Origin: PSRI01 sp041484195
GTDB taxonomy: Bacteria > Bacteroidota > Bacteroidia > Chitinophagales > Chitinophagaceae
Assembly (NCBI GenBank): GCA_041484195.1
Contig: JBGPHC010000002.1
Span: 1 to 64,000, forward strand
DNA length: 64,000 nucleotides
Reading direction: 5' to 3'
Below the pieces are notes generated by a model. The model did no database searches. It was given only the letters and a program-made list of their open reading frames with translations, and had not been told where the DNA came from. Shown here in pieces: positions 1-9,817 of the stretch (positions are counted from its first letter, which is position 1; each line of letters opens with the position of its first letter). A program made the position numbers and the translations under genes.

Positions 1-3000
1 CCGAACGGATAATAATGCGTTTCCTCCAATAGCGGCCCCCTGATATGACTCACCTGCAAATTGTCAAAGAACACATCGATATTCGTGGTTTCATTGCTTA
101 CGTAAATATACAAGAATCCACTCTTGGGAACAGTGATGGTGGCAGGACTATGGGTTTTAAAAGTATTGGATGCTCCCACCTGGTCAAAACCACTGCCCGT
201 GGATTCGAATTTGAACTGCTCATTTAACAGAACCCAATTCAGATACGCTTTAGGGTAGGATCCATTGGCTGACTGTGAGTTCACAAATCCCTGTGCCGCG
301 GCCATGCTCAGCCCACTGCTCTGCATAGTGGCACTGGTGATCTTGCCTCCGGCAACGGACGGAACGGTATTGGCCAGGGCTGCCGCGAGATCCGTGAGCA
401 CACTCGTTGCAGAGCCCGGAGTTCCACTCGCCCACCAACTGTTGGCGGTGATATTTATTTTATCACCCGCCATGACTTTTAGTATGATGGCCGGTCCAAT
501 TTTATTTCCCGCTCCGTTTACCTTCGCCACCCTGGCATTACCGGCTGGTGAATTAGCAGGATAACCACTGGGCAGCGTAACCCTGGTAGCGGGAAGATTA
601 CTGTAATAGGCCTCTTCAACGGAAGCCGTGGCCGTTTCCATGGTGGCCGCCGGGTACATATCCGTCTGCTGCTCCCCGGTCAGCACCATCCTCACATTGC
701 CCAAATGGTCTTTGATGAAATAATCATATTCAAACCGGGCGGGACTGGCTCCCTGCACTGGTATGAACCTGGTTCTTCCTTCCTCCTGGGCCAGGAACTG
801 CAATTGATCGGTGTATTGAAGCGAGGAAAGCGAAGCATTGCTGTAGGCCTTGCTTTCATACACCATGCCTGCTATATAGGTAGTGGTAGTGGTGATATTA
901 GTGGTGTAATTGGCGCCATTATAGGGAACGGTGGCATTGTTTTCCTGGGTCACTTTCCTTTGTTTATTTCCCGCCGCGTCATAGGTGTAGGTAATGGCTC
1001 CTTTACCCGTGACCGTTATCAGGGAGGGAAGATTGAGATGATTGTACGTAATGGAGCTTATGGCTTTGTTATTGTCCTGTATCAGGTTGCCATTGGCGTC
1101 ATAGGCATAATCCGTCGCGGTCTTGGTCGCGCTATTGTAGTGGAAGTCCCCGAGGGTGGTGTTTTGATCATTGGCATCATCCCATACCTGCTTGAGTTTG
1201 TTTGTATTCGGGATATAGGTGTAATGGAGCGCGTCAATATAGGTGTTTGTACCGGCCTTCCAGCCACCCTGGATCATAGAAAGAATATTGCCATTGGCAT
1301 CATATTTCATTTTGTAGCCGTTATCACTATCAAATCCCCACACGCTAAAATTCATGGTAGTATATTCCCAACCTGAGCCGCTTGTATTTTGGGTATAATC
1401 CGCCCGGTTAAACCGGTTGGCCAGGTCATAATCATAGTCCATTTTCCTGCGAATCCCATCACCCTTCGTTCGCCAGATGGAGCCCGAAATATTGCCGTTG
1501 TATTCCGGCTTAGTGTAAGAAGTAGTGCCCGGGGCCGTGCCGGACTTATCATAGCCCAGCTCCATGCCGAACCAGTGGTCCACAGGGCTGCTGACCAGGT
1601 ATTCCTTATTAATCGCCAGCATCCATCCCCTGATGTTATAATCATAGTTGAGCGTTTCCAGTCCCTGCCCGCTGTTATAAGCAGGCGCCAGCTTTTTGGA
1701 TTTCAACTGCCCCAAATTATTGTAGGAATTACTTACTATGACTTGCTCCGCTTTATTGACTGCAACGCCATTCACTGTGCTATAGATCGCTTTCTTCACA
1801 GTCACGAGCCTGCCTAAATCATCGTATTCAGTTTTCGTAACAATTATATGTGTCTGCGAATTGGTGGAGCCTGCCTTTTCCTGCCTCAGAACGCTGACAA
1901 GTGGCTGGCCGCTGAAATTATATTGGATAATGGTAATGTCCACCCCGCCGCTCAGATTGGTACTCTGCGTCTGAATAACTCTGCCCTTTTCATCATAATA
2001 ATCAATAGAATATAAGTATTGGCCGGTGCTGGGGATTTCAGTGCGCGTGCCAGTTACCAACCCTTGAGTACGCGCGGATTGTATTACCGATTGTGGATAT
2101 GGCCAGACCGAATTACTCGCGCTCAATAAGTAAGAATCGAAGCTGGTATTCCGTGTGGCGCTAAAAGGCGTAGTGAAGCTGCTCAACCAAGTATAATCAT
2201 CAAACAATGTCTGGGTCAGAACCTCCTTACTATAACTGGCCAGGTTGGGATAAGCAGTGCTGGTCTTGGCCAGGTTGGCATGGTATGCCCTGTCATGAGT
2301 ATCATCAATCAAACCTGTCGCTATTGGCCTGTTTTGTTCATCATATTGCGTGTACAACCATTTTATAGAACGAAGATTAGCATCTTGCGAAAGCACCAGC
2401 CTGTTCCTGGCGTCATAGACCATCCAGACTTCACCCGCCCCTGGAACTTTCTTCATGCTTATATTATTGCGCTCATCATATTCATAGCGGAAACATTGCT
2501 CGTTCAGAATATTCCCTCCAAGGACATTTATATTCCACCCGTTTTGAATCAGCAATTCCACTCCCCCCGGCTGTACCACACATCTCAAATTAGAGAGATT
2601 GTCATAGATATAATAGGTACATAGCCAACCATTATAGCCTCTGCCGCCACCATTGTCTGATGCGTCGGTAAGCTGCACTTTTTTCATGATCACCAGGCCA
2701 TCAAGATTCCTGAATTCTTCCACCTGCGCACCGTTTTCGTCAACGGTTACATTTTTGTACAGTTTACCGGCGGCGTAGGCGCCCACCATGGTATAGCTTC
2801 CCCAGGTGCCAGCGTTATCAGTCACAGTCCAAATCCTTATGTCATCCGAAGGCGTATTCGCCCAGCGTTGACTCTCTATACCACGGTTATTCCCCACCCA
2901 ATTGTTTCCCGGCGCAAGAACCTTCACCGGTCTGTCGAGGGGAGACAATTCAAAATCTGTGCGGCCATAAAAATAGGTCTCCCCCTGGGCGCTATATTGC

Positions 3001-3440
3001 TGTTGCATAAAAACTGCCTGTTCCTGGAAAGGGTTTGTTTTGAAAAGCCCATCGGTAATATGGGTATTGCCTCCGGTATTATTGGCCATAAAAGGCGCAT
3101 ACCTGGATTGCTCCCTGCCAAACTCATCGTATACTACTGGAACCACCCAGTCACTAGCCGTTCCTCCCGTTTCGAATGATCCTTGTTTGATAATAGTCTC
3201 TATAGGTCTTCCCAGGCCATCAATGTATTGGGTGGTTTGTTTTACATCTTTGAGAGGCCTTCCCATCAAATTATTAGGATCCGCTTCGGGTGCGGTAGCA
3301 TCCCAGGTCCGGACGTAATTGATCGGAATATTGGATGGATAAGCAGGAGGTGGTGTTTGCTGGGCAGACACAGATGACGAAAGCAAGATAAATGCGATCA
3401 CCAGAGATGGCCTGATATGAAACAAAAATGCGTTAGTCAT
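1..3440 (-). CDS. DUF6443 / RHS repeat-associated protein, 3' end beyond window
   Basis: The reading frame is open from an ATG at 3440 to the window edge, giving 1,146 codons without a stop, so the C-terminus is missing. Residues 1-26 look like a signal peptide ending VSA-QQ. Residues about 35-160 carry the DUF6443 signature: NYVRTW, then KQTTQYIDGLGRP. YD-type repeats follow (YDEFGR, YDYNIRGW, YDANGN, YTYDAAGN). The last visible residues, HYYPFG, are where Bacteroidota RHS repeat-associated cores begin. In this family the core builds a beta shell, and a variable, often toxic, C-terminal domain follows. That domain would lie left of position 1 and cannot be judged. The gene is the last of a minus-strand cassette with a thioredoxin-fold protein and a second RHS-like protein. 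Export across the inner membrane is likely; the final destination is inference. Confidence 0.9.
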   Translation of the reverse strand, partial: MTNAFLFHIRPSLVIAFILLSSSVSAQQTPPPAYPSNIPINYVRTWDATAPEADPNNLMGRPLKDVKQTTQYIDGLGRPIETIIKQGSFETGGTASDWVVPVVYDEFGREQSRYAPFMANNTGGNTHITDGLFKTNPFQEQAVFMQQQYSAQGETYFYGRTDFELSPLDRPVKVLAPGNNWVGNNRGIESQRWANTPSDDIRIWTVTDNAGTWGSYTMVGAYAAGKLYKNVTVDENGAQVEEFRNLDGLVIMKKVQLTDASDNGGGRGYNGWLCTYYIYDNLSNLRCVVQPGGVELLIQNGWNINVLGGNILNEQCFRYEYDERNNISMKKVPGAGEVWMVYDARNRLVLSQDANLRSIKWLYTQYDEQNRPIATGLIDDTHDRAYHANLAKTSTAYPNLASYSKEVLTQTLFDDYTWLSSFTTPFSATRNTSFDSYLLSASNSVWPYPQSVIQSARTQGLVTGTRTEIPSTGQYLYSIDYYDEKGRVIQTQSTNLSGGVDITIIQYNFSGQPLVSVLRQEKAGSTNSQTHIIVTKTEYDDLGRLVTVKKAIYSTVNGVAVNKAEQVIVSNSYNNLGQLKSKKLAPAYNSGQGLETLNYDYNIRGWMLAINKEYLVSSPVDHWFGMELGYDKSGTAPGTTSYTKPEYNGNISGSIWRTKGDGIRRKMDYDYDLANRFNRADYTQNTSGSGWEYTTMNFSVWGFDSDNGYKMKYDANGNILSMIQGGWKAGTNTYIDALHYTYIPNTNKLKQVWDDANDQNTTLGDFHYNSATKTATDYAYDANGNLIQDNNKAISSITYNHLNLPSLITVTGKGAITYTYDAAGNKQRKVTQENNATVPYNGANYTTNITTTTTYIAGMVYESKAYSNASLSSLQYTDQLQFLAQEEGRTRFIPVQGASPARFEYDYFIKDHLGNVRMVLTGEQQTDMYPAATMETATASVEEAYYSNLPATRVTLPSGYPANSPAGNARVAKVNGAGNKIGPAIILKVMAGDKINITANSWWASGTPGSATSVLTDLAAALANTVPSVAGGKITSATMQSSGLSMAAAQGFVNSQSANGSYPKAYLNWVLLNEQFKFESTGSGFDQVGASNTFKTHSPATITVPKSGFLYIYVSNETTNIDVFFDNLQVSHIRGPLLEETHYYPF

Positions 3441-3481
3441 ATTTGATCGGGCTTAGCTTGAATAATTTATCGCTGTTCTGC

Positions 3482-4012
3482 TTATTCATCCACTGGATTT
3501 TTGAGTACATCCTGCAAAACGGAAAGTGGCGCCCCCTTTCCAAGAACAGCATACAAGGTCCCCTTTCCGTTAATGACAAAAACCTGTTCTTCAGATTCCC
3601 AATCCACATTAAAATGTAAGTTCTCGCTGGCATCCGTAAGCCATTTAAAGAGACGGTTCTGAGCAGTCGATGCCGCTTTCTTAACCAAGGCGGGACGAGT
3701 CACGGTAAAATGCAATGAAAGGGAATCTCTAAGTTGTTTCAATTTTTGATCGGTTCCTGTTCCTCCCGAATCAAGTGAAGGAATTACGATCACTGCAAGT
3801 TCCATATCCGATTGCTGAATTGAATCCAGGAGACGCAATTGCGTTTTAGGCGGACAGGCGGCATTGAATGCGGCTATGATTATTTTTTTTCCTTTGAAGG
3901 AAGACATGCTGAGAGTAGTGCCATCCAGTAACTGCAGTTGGATATTGTAGAGACTGCTTTCCCCCTCGAACCTCGCAAGACCAATACAAAAAAATAATAA
4001 AATGAGTTTCAT
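3482..4012 (-). CDS. Exported thioredoxin-fold protein, glutathione-peroxidase-like
   Basis: A 176-residue protein with a short hydrophobic N-terminus (residues 1-12). The pattern fits the AhpC/Gpx branch of the thioredoxin fold: a strand-loop 'DGTTLSMSSFKGKKI' (30-44), then a single cysteine C53 in NAACPPKTQ where peroxidases place the peroxidatic residue, and a Gpx-like tail with KWLTD, HFNVDW and VFVINGKG (123-151). There is no CxxC and no obvious resolving cysteine, so any peroxidase activity would need an outside thiol; it may be degenerate. It sits between two RHS-like genes, 41 bases before the DUF6443 gene and 15 bases after the YD protein, so it probably shares their transcript. A role in oxidative folding or protection of the secreted giants is possible but is inference. 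Confidence 0.7.
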   Translation of the reverse strand: MKLILLFFCIGLARFEGESSLYNIQLQLLDGTTLSMSSFKGKKIIIAAFNAACPPKTQLRLLDSIQQSDMELAVIVIPSLDSGGTGTDQKLKQLRDSLSLHFTVTRPALVKKAASTAQNRLFKWLTDASENLHFNVDWESEEQVFVINGKGTLYAVLGKGAPLSVLQDVLKNPVDE

Positions 4013-4027
4013 ATGATATATTTTACA

Positions 4028-7000
4028 TTAATACATCTTAGCCGTGGACAGGCTGGTGATTGATATATTATTAAAAGTGGCCCCTGTTCCGAAATATGTG
4101 AATCCATTGATATAAAAAGTACAACTGATGGGCGCCCCCTGAGGGTAAAACAGTACCGTATAGGTGCCCGATGGTATAGCTCCCAATGTTTGAGGAGAAA
4201 ATGTGTTGGCCGTTAATGTGAAATTGTATTGGGTTCCTGTACTGTTGTTGGTGAACCTTAAGTTATAGTTCTGAGTTTTACTGTTATATCCCTGAATAGT
4301 GATTGCGGGAATACAGGTTCCAAGACCATTTGCATAATTCTGACCGTTGAGATTAATTTCATTCGTCGCTTGAGCATCAGCTTCTGACTGGCTGAAGGTC
4401 GAACTATATTTGCCAGCAGGAACGGTGTAGGTTACCTGTGAACCTATATTCCCCGGGGAGCAATTATTTTTCGTAAATATCTGACTGCGTAGCGTATTAT
4501 AATAAATATTCAACGCCTCTGGCTGACCGGAATAGTTGTAAGCAAACTTTTTGAGTACATTTTTATCCTGGTCTCTGATTAGGATTAAACGGCCTATTTC
4601 GTCATATTCATAGTAGGTGATGCTGTTATTCAGATCGCAGAGAGTCGTAATCCCCACGAGCGGGTCATAAGTATAGGTGGTCATTTCCGCGCCCTTTGGA
4701 TACAAGCGCACCTCATCGCAATTATCCGCGGCAACTGAAATATTTCCCGGATTGGTTATCTCCCATTTTCTAAGGGCCCAATGCCCCACTGTCAGCGAAG
4801 TGGTTCCCTGCATTCCATTGACGGTTTGTGTGCCAGGGCCATAACCCCACAAGGTGACTATGTAGGTTCCCGGAGGAAGACCATTCTTATAAACGACTCC
4901 GCCAAAAGATTTTTTACCCGTTACAAAATCGCTGCCATATATCACTGATCCCGGATTCATGGTCCATCCACCCCAACCATCCGCCTCAAAACTGGTATAG
5001 GCGATTGTGGATTGGGAAGCATTAATGACCTTGGCAACAGGGTGATCGGAATTATAATCCCATATATAAGAGACCTTTTCATCGTTGATCTTCGACAACT
5101 CCTGTACATTGCTTAGTGTATCATAAGAGGTGAAAAGGATTTTGCCCATCTGGGTGGTCGTGTCATGTTTAAGTTCAATAGACTGTAGAACGATATTTTT
5201 GGTATTGCCAAACCAGTCCACATAGGTATTGGTGGTGGTGGTTAGCACGCTGGTATTTTTTAATTTTCTTTCTTCTACAATGGGCGCCACGATATTCCTG
5301 CTGGTCATGAAATTATATGACGCATAGTCCTGGGGATATTTGAGTGAGGTGATATTTTGGCTCAAATCGCTGGCAATGGTCGTGATCTTTGTAGGATAAG
5401 GATATATGGGATTGCCATACTGAAATGACTTGCGCGTTACGATCGGATTTGAAGGGTCACTGTAATCGGTTTCCACAGTGCTGTCTAGCAATACAGTGTA
5501 TTTATTGATGTAGATTTCTTCCGCGTCAAAGGGGTCAAACTCGTAAGAAACAGGAGGATTGGTATGACTAATATAGACAAAATTATGTTTTGTTACGTAG
5601 CTCGGATAATACCTGAAACCTGACATACGAAGGTAATTCAGCTTGCCTTTCAGGAGCTGATAAGATCCACCGGTACTGCCTTTATAAACGTTAGTTTGAG
5701 TTTCGCCTAATACAATATCCGGCACAACCTGGTAAGGGGCTTCCAAAATAAAGTTTCCCAAACGGTGGTAAACTCCCAAATTGCCGGAATTGAACAAAGA
5801 ATACCGGTGTTCCATCATTCCATTGCTTCCGCTTTGGCCTATTTCATATACCAACACCGATTGATGGAATATATGTTCTCCTCCCATAGCAGTGAGCGGA
5901 ATAATGGAATTCGAAGTGACTACAGCGAAATTACATTGAGGTCCTTCGAAATAGTCAAAAGGAGCCCCTCCGGGAGGAACTGGCGGAGTACAAATGAATC
6001 CATCTTTCCGGGTCGTGACTACTTGACTAAATCTGGGGTTATCATTTAGTAATAAGGAAGAAAGAGAATTATCACCGTAATTCCGATAAATAAACATTCT
6101 TTCATTTGCTATCATTCCATTGGCAGAGTAGGTACTGATCTTGTAAACAGCATTGCCTCCCGCCAATTTTTCCACGCCTGAATACAAATGTTTATTTGGA
6201 CGGTATTGAATCGTATCGTATCCTCCCGCAGGATAAATGATCCTGTTCAACAGGCCCTTGATGGCATAAATGCTGTCAATGGATCTGTCACCAAAAGTGG
6301 CAAATACGCTATGCGTACCATTATTGAAAGTTGTATAGTTTATGTCAGAAGGACTTAGTACAGGGATTAAGCTTGCATTGCTGTTTTTGCCATTATAAAA
6401 GCCATAGAAATCCTGGCCATAAGAGAGTCTTGCGGGAAGGTTATCGTAATCAATATAGCTAAATTGGTAGAGCAATTTCCTGGTCGGGTTGGTTTCCGTG
6501 GGAACTGCCCTGATGACTAGGTTGTCCAGGAATAGCCTCTTCATCCTGTAAGAAGGGCCAGAAGTAATGGCAGTCCTGTAACTGGAATTAAAATCTACCC
6601 GCCTGATCACCCAGCCATTCCTGTTAGTAATGGTTAGCCCGGACAAACGCTTACCACCTTGAATGTCTGCCCTGGTGATTCCGTCATAAATGAAATCAAC
6701 CCTGTCCCCATCGCTGGTTTGAATCTTAGTAATGTATTTTGTAGTGATGGTTTGAGTAGGTATGCAGGTAGAAAAACGCTCCGTGCCTATGCTGCATGCG
6801 TTTCCCGTATATGGAGCCCAGGCACAGGTGTATTGTTCGGTCGAGGTCACCTGTGAAACGGTTTGAGTTATTGCGTATTCGGATATTATATTGGATGTAG
6901 TATATGTAAAATCGATCCATTTCCGTGTAGAGGGAAGTATAATTTTGGTAAGGTACCAACTGGTGATGACGGCAACTCCGTCATTTGTCTTTTCACAGTT

Positions 7001-7393
7001 TGTGCCCGAGGGATTTCTGCTCTGACTGATCTCCGCGTCTTGGAAAAAATATTGGGTACCGTCGTCGGTAGTCAGGATAAAACCATTTGTAAAAGCGCCG
7101 TTAATCACCTGTAGCCTGTAATTGCTATTAGTGAGGAAAGCCGGTTGAAAACTGCTGTCCAGAATAAATTTCCCGCTATAGTTGGGGAGATTAATGCTAA
7201 ATATATCCAGGTGCTTGTCGTAGGCATAATTAAGAAATTCCCAAAGCGCCTCGTTCTGGTTAGAAAAGTCCGCGGTAAAAGCATTCCGGCCGGGTTCTCT
7301 GCCTTCATCTGGCTTGTCTTCTACGGTTCTGCTAATAACTCCACCATAGGTAAGGTTCCATCCCATACCGATCATAGTAGCATAGTCATCCAC
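4028..7393 (-). CDS. YD/RHS-like secreted protein with DUF5977 region, 3' part of frameshifted gene
   Basis: This 1,121-codon frame opens on a GTG at 7393, but it is really the continuation of the upstream fragment ending at 7372. The preceding frame reads STGVK and this one resumes V-DDYATMIGMGWNL, the conserved run of Bacteroidota RHS-type N-termini. The protein has no long YD array. It is mostly beta-rich, with YD-like units near the C-terminus (YTYDPLVG, YYEYDEIGRL). A DUF5977-like segment follows (NIYYNTLRSQ, FTKNNCSPG, YSSTFSQSEADAQA), then a small beta domain ending at AKMY. The intact product would be about 1,207 residues with a signal peptide. It ends 15 bases before the thioredoxin-fold gene. 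Whether the frame break is a sequencing error or true decay cannot be told here. Confidence 0.8.
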   Translation of the reverse strand: MDDYATMIGMGWNLTYGGVISRTVEDKPDEGREPGRNAFTADFSNQNEALWEFLNYAYDKHLDIFSINLPNYSGKFILDSSFQPAFLTNSNYRLQVINGAFTNGFILTTDDGTQYFFQDAEISQSRNPSGTNCEKTNDGVAVITSWYLTKIILPSTRKWIDFTYTTSNIISEYAITQTVSQVTSTEQYTCAWAPYTGNACSIGTERFSTCIPTQTITTKYITKIQTSDGDRVDFIYDGITRADIQGGKRLSGLTITNRNGWVIRRVDFNSSYRTAITSGPSYRMKRLFLDNLVIRAVPTETNPTRKLLYQFSYIDYDNLPARLSYGQDFYGFYNGKNSNASLIPVLSPSDINYTTFNNGTHSVFATFGDRSIDSIYAIKGLLNRIIYPAGGYDTIQYRPNKHLYSGVEKLAGGNAVYKISTYSANGMIANERMFIYRNYGDNSLSSLLLNDNPRFSQVVTTRKDGFICTPPVPPGGAPFDYFEGPQCNFAVVTSNSIIPLTAMGGEHIFHQSVLVYEIGQSGSNGMMEHRYSLFNSGNLGVYHRLGNFILEAPYQVVPDIVLGETQTNVYKGSTGGSYQLLKGKLNYLRMSGFRYYPSYVTKHNFVYISHTNPPVSYEFDPFDAEEIYINKYTVLLDSTVETDYSDPSNPIVTRKSFQYGNPIYPYPTKITTIASDLSQNITSLKYPQDYASYNFMTSRNIVAPIVEERKLKNTSVLTTTTNTYVDWFGNTKNIVLQSIELKHDTTTQMGKILFTSYDTLSNVQELSKINDEKVSYIWDYNSDHPVAKVINASQSTIAYTSFEADGWGGWTMNPGSVIYGSDFVTGKKSFGGVVYKNGLPPGTYIVTLWGYGPGTQTVNGMQGTTSLTVGHWALRKWEITNPGNISVAADNCDEVRLYPKGAEMTTYTYDPLVGITTLCDLNNSITYYEYDEIGRLILIRDQDKNVLKKFAYNYSGQPEALNIYYNTLRSQIFTKNNCSPGNIGSQVTYTVPAGKYSSTFSQSEADAQATNEINLNGQNYANGLGTCIPAITIQGYNSKTQNYNLRFTNNSTGTQYNFTLTANTFSPQTLGAIPSGTYTVLFYPQGAPISCTFYINGFTYFGTGATFNNISITSLSTAKMY

Positions 7394-7650
7394 TTCACAC
7401 CTGTGGAATTATAGCTCAGAGTAATAGGCAAATTAAAATCCCTGATGTTAAGATTTCCTAAAGGGATATTGATATTCGGAGACCCTGATGAATAGTTGAT
7501 TCCGATCTGTTGTGCTTTGATAATGGATGCCGCGTCAGGAGAAGCCGGAATATAGTCCGGAAGCGTATTGACGATGGTATTATCGCCATTTTGCGCAAAA
7601 ACGGATTGTATAAGGTAAATGAGAGCGACAAATAAAAGAATCTTCTTCAT
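7372..7650 (-). pseudogene. 5' fragment of the frameshifted YD/RHS-like gene
   Basis: From ATG 7650 this frame encodes a signal peptide (MKKILLFVALIYLIQSVFA, residues 1-19) and the start of an RHS-type protein (PNINIPLGN, LPITLSYNSTGVK). It then runs into WMTMLL and a stop at 7372. Family members continue from GVK into VDDYA, and that continuation lies in the next frame, starting at the last base of the AAG codon (7393). Restoring one G between AAG and TGG joins both parts. An in-frame ATG at 7677 would overlap the upstream gene by 11 bases; the ATG at 7650 is preferred because it begins the signal peptide directly. Confidence 0.75.
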
Positions 7651-7666
7651 ACTCAGTAAATAAATT

Positions 7667-9154
7667 TTAAAAGCCATACCCCACCCTGAACAGTATTGGC
7701 TGGGTTCGCGGAACCTGCCGGTAACTGAGGAAATCCCAGAGTACCTGGACTTTGGTATTTTTAAAAAATTTCATTTGTACATTAAACTTCTTGCTCACGC
7801 CGAGAAGGCCGCTTTGTTGCCAGGCATTCAGCTCCCTGAGTTGATCAAGGCTGTTAAAAATGCTACGATAATTCATCTCAAAACCACCGGAAACCCATAA
7901 ACTACCTTTCAGTTTCCAGTCGATAAAACTGCGCAGGCCCGCACCCTGGCTGCTGATATGGATATTTTGGATATTCTGCCCCCAACCCATCTTATAACTG
8001 AAGCCCACGCCGATTAGGCTATTATTATTATTCAGCCTATATCCAGCCGATATTCCGAGGTCACTTGAAGCGGGAAGCAGGCTGGTGGATCGCTGGGTCT
8101 GCACGTCGGTGCCCAGTACAATTCGTTGCAAAAAGGTTTTCGTTTTCAAATTTTGCGGACGGAAACCTTCCGGCATTTCCATATCACTGCCGCCCCCGCC
8201 CCATCGGCTGACCTTGTCTTTCAAAGTTTGCAATTGAGACTGGGCCTGCTGCAGGCCGCTGCTGATTTGTTGGCTCCCGCTCGGTCCTCCAAGAGTCAAC
8301 TGGTTTTGGACGAGTTGATTTACCTGAGCCCTTGTCTGAAGACCTGCCAGACTTTGCAGGTAGGCAGGATCGTTGGGAGCATCCACTGGCAAACGAAACA
8401 AGCTGGCCAGCATACTGTTCTTTCTCATAAATTCCTGGAACGGCTTTGTCTTGCTCAAAACAGAAAAAGCCTTGCGTTCGACCTTTTCAGGGTGGCTAAT
8501 CATTTCCCGGTAATCACGGATCTGTTGCGCATAGTAATACACTTCTTTATTTATTCCCTTCACCTGCCTAAGCAGGCTTTGTGGAAGTTTCGTGTAGCGA
8601 CTCAATACCTGCCTGATCTGCTCTTTTCGTTCCCTGATGAATTGCTTGACCTGCTCCGCCTGTTGTAGTTTCGCTTCCAGTAGTTTAACCTGATCGAATG
8701 AACTGTTCAGCTTTTGGGTGATTTGCCCGGATTGAGTGATTAGATTTTGAGACTGTTTTAAGACAGTGAGTGAGCCTTTGAGGGAATCCATATAGGGCAG
8801 GTAGCCTCCTGTTACTATTCCTATGGGTGCTTCAACGCCTGTCTTAATTCTTTGAGCCAATTGCGAATACTTCTCTTTTGATTCCGTCTGTAGGATTCTA
8901 GCCTTTGTAGAATCTATCTTATACATTTTCCTGAACAATTTCTCTTCTCTCTTTTCCATGCGGGCCAGGTATTTCTCAGCTTGCAGGTCCAATCGGGATT
9001 CAAAGACATAGGCTTTCTTTTGAACACTGTTCAAAAGCTTGTCTGGAAAATTTAAAATCTTGTTATAAATGGAACTGCTGTCCTGCGAGTAGCATATTTG
9101 GCCTGTTAGCAAAAAAAGGCATAGCAAAAAAGCAGAAAGCAGGTGTTTCCCCAT
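7667..9154 (-). CDS. Exported coiled-coil protein with C-terminal barrel-like domain, unknown function
   Basis: A 495-residue protein with a clear signal peptide (residues 1-23, ending CYS-Q). Residues about 40-260 are strongly charged and helical (many K, E, Q, R), fitting a long coiled coil. A Q/G/S-rich linker with GGGGS follows. The last 135 residues alternate polar and hydrophobic positions (SLIGVGFSYKMGWG, SLWVSGGFEMNYRS) and end RVGYGF. A terminal aromatic residue is typical of outer-membrane beta barrels, so the C-terminus may sit in the outer membrane with the helical part in the periplasm. It lies directly upstream of the frameshifted YD gene, with ends 17 bases from that gene's ATG, and looks like the first gene of the cassette. 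I do not recognise a named family. An accessory or secretion role for the RHS proteins is inference. Confidence 0.75.
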   Translation of the reverse strand: MGKHLLSAFLLCLFLLTGQICYSQDSSSIYNKILNFPDKLLNSVQKKAYVFESRLDLQAEKYLARMEKREEKLFRKMYKIDSTKARILQTESKEKYSQLAQRIKTGVEAPIGIVTGGYLPYMDSLKGSLTVLKQSQNLITQSGQITQKLNSSFDQVKLLEAKLQQAEQVKQFIRERKEQIRQVLSRYTKLPQSLLRQVKGINKEVYYYAQQIRDYREMISHPEKVERKAFSVLSKTKPFQEFMRKNSMLASLFRLPVDAPNDPAYLQSLAGLQTRAQVNQLVQNQLTLGGPSGSQQISSGLQQAQSQLQTLKDKVSRWGGGGSDMEMPEGFRPQNLKTKTFLQRIVLGTDVQTQRSTSLLPASSDLGISAGYRLNNNNSLIGVGFSYKMGWGQNIQNIHISSQGAGLRSFIDWKLKGSLWVSGGFEMNYRSIFNSLDQLRELNAWQQSGLLGVSKKFNVQMKFFKNTKVQVLWDFLSYRQVPRTQPILFRVGYGF

Positions 9155-9787
9155 TGGATGAAGGGGTTTTAGGATTATGTACTAAAATAGAAATTGAAAG
9201 GTCTTTATAGGTTGCGGCAATGGGAAATGTCTGATGTTCAATTTTGTATTCAGAGAATAAAAAACCAACACGAAAACCAAAAAGATTTAGCGAAGTAAAA
9301 TCGCAATCTTATTCATCACAAGTCTTCAGGAGGTAATACTCTAACTCGATCAATCGAAAATCCGCGGGCTATGAATATAGAGCGGAATTGATTTCTGAGA
9401 ATAAAAATATGTGATCAGAATGAATTTTGCAATATGTGGAAACCCTTAGTGCTCATTTGCGAGTTTTGAATGCATATATCTTTAGAAATTTTGTACAGCC
9501 AATAATAATTGTATCTAATGTAACCAGGTGTAGTCTAAATTCATCTTTAAAATCGCTGACTCTTATTATGCGTGGAACAGCGTATTGCATGGATTGAACC
9601 AGGATAAAATTGGATCAATTTGCCCCAGAACAATACTCGCGCTCCCCATTTCTTCCCTCCGTTTTATGGTGAAAATTTGTGAATGAAGACAGTACCCCAG
9701 CCGAAAAGGTTCTTATTGGGGTTCATTAAGCATCTGTTGATAACTCACAATTTTTGTAATAGCGAGAGTTAATTAATCAAATCTCAG
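9155..9787. other. Gene-poor intergenic stretch
   Basis: About 630 bases separate the divergent starts of the cassette gene at 9154 and the gene at 9818. The stretch is A/T-rich. I see no reading frame with family features, no tRNA, no repeat array and no strong hairpin with a T-run. One TGTTGATAA near 9735 resembles a DnaA box but stands alone. The stretch may hold the promoter of the cassette or remains of decayed sequence; nothing specific can be supported. Confidence 0.6.
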
Positions 9788-9795
9788 TAAATTTG
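9788..9795 (+). promoter_or_regulatory. Bacteroidota -7 element (TAAATTTG) before the 9818 gene
   Basis: TAAATTTG matches the Bacteroidota sigma-factor -7 consensus TAnnTTTG and lies 22 bases before the ATG at 9818, a common spacing in this phylum. A TTTG at 9753 is too far upstream to be a standard -33 partner, so the call rests on the -7 match alone. Confidence 0.4.
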
Positions 9796-9817
9796 CCTAA
9801 CATTTCGATCATCTACT

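Noticed and set aside
705..1376. Plus-strand frame of 223 residues at 705-1376
   Set aside because: It is antisense to the DUF6443 gene, whose frame stays open from 3440 to the window edge and shows clear family motifs.
9733..9745. DnaA-box-like TGTTGATAA near 9735
   Set aside because: A single weak match without neighbouring boxes, AT-rich unwinding array or dnaA/dnaN genes does not support an origin.
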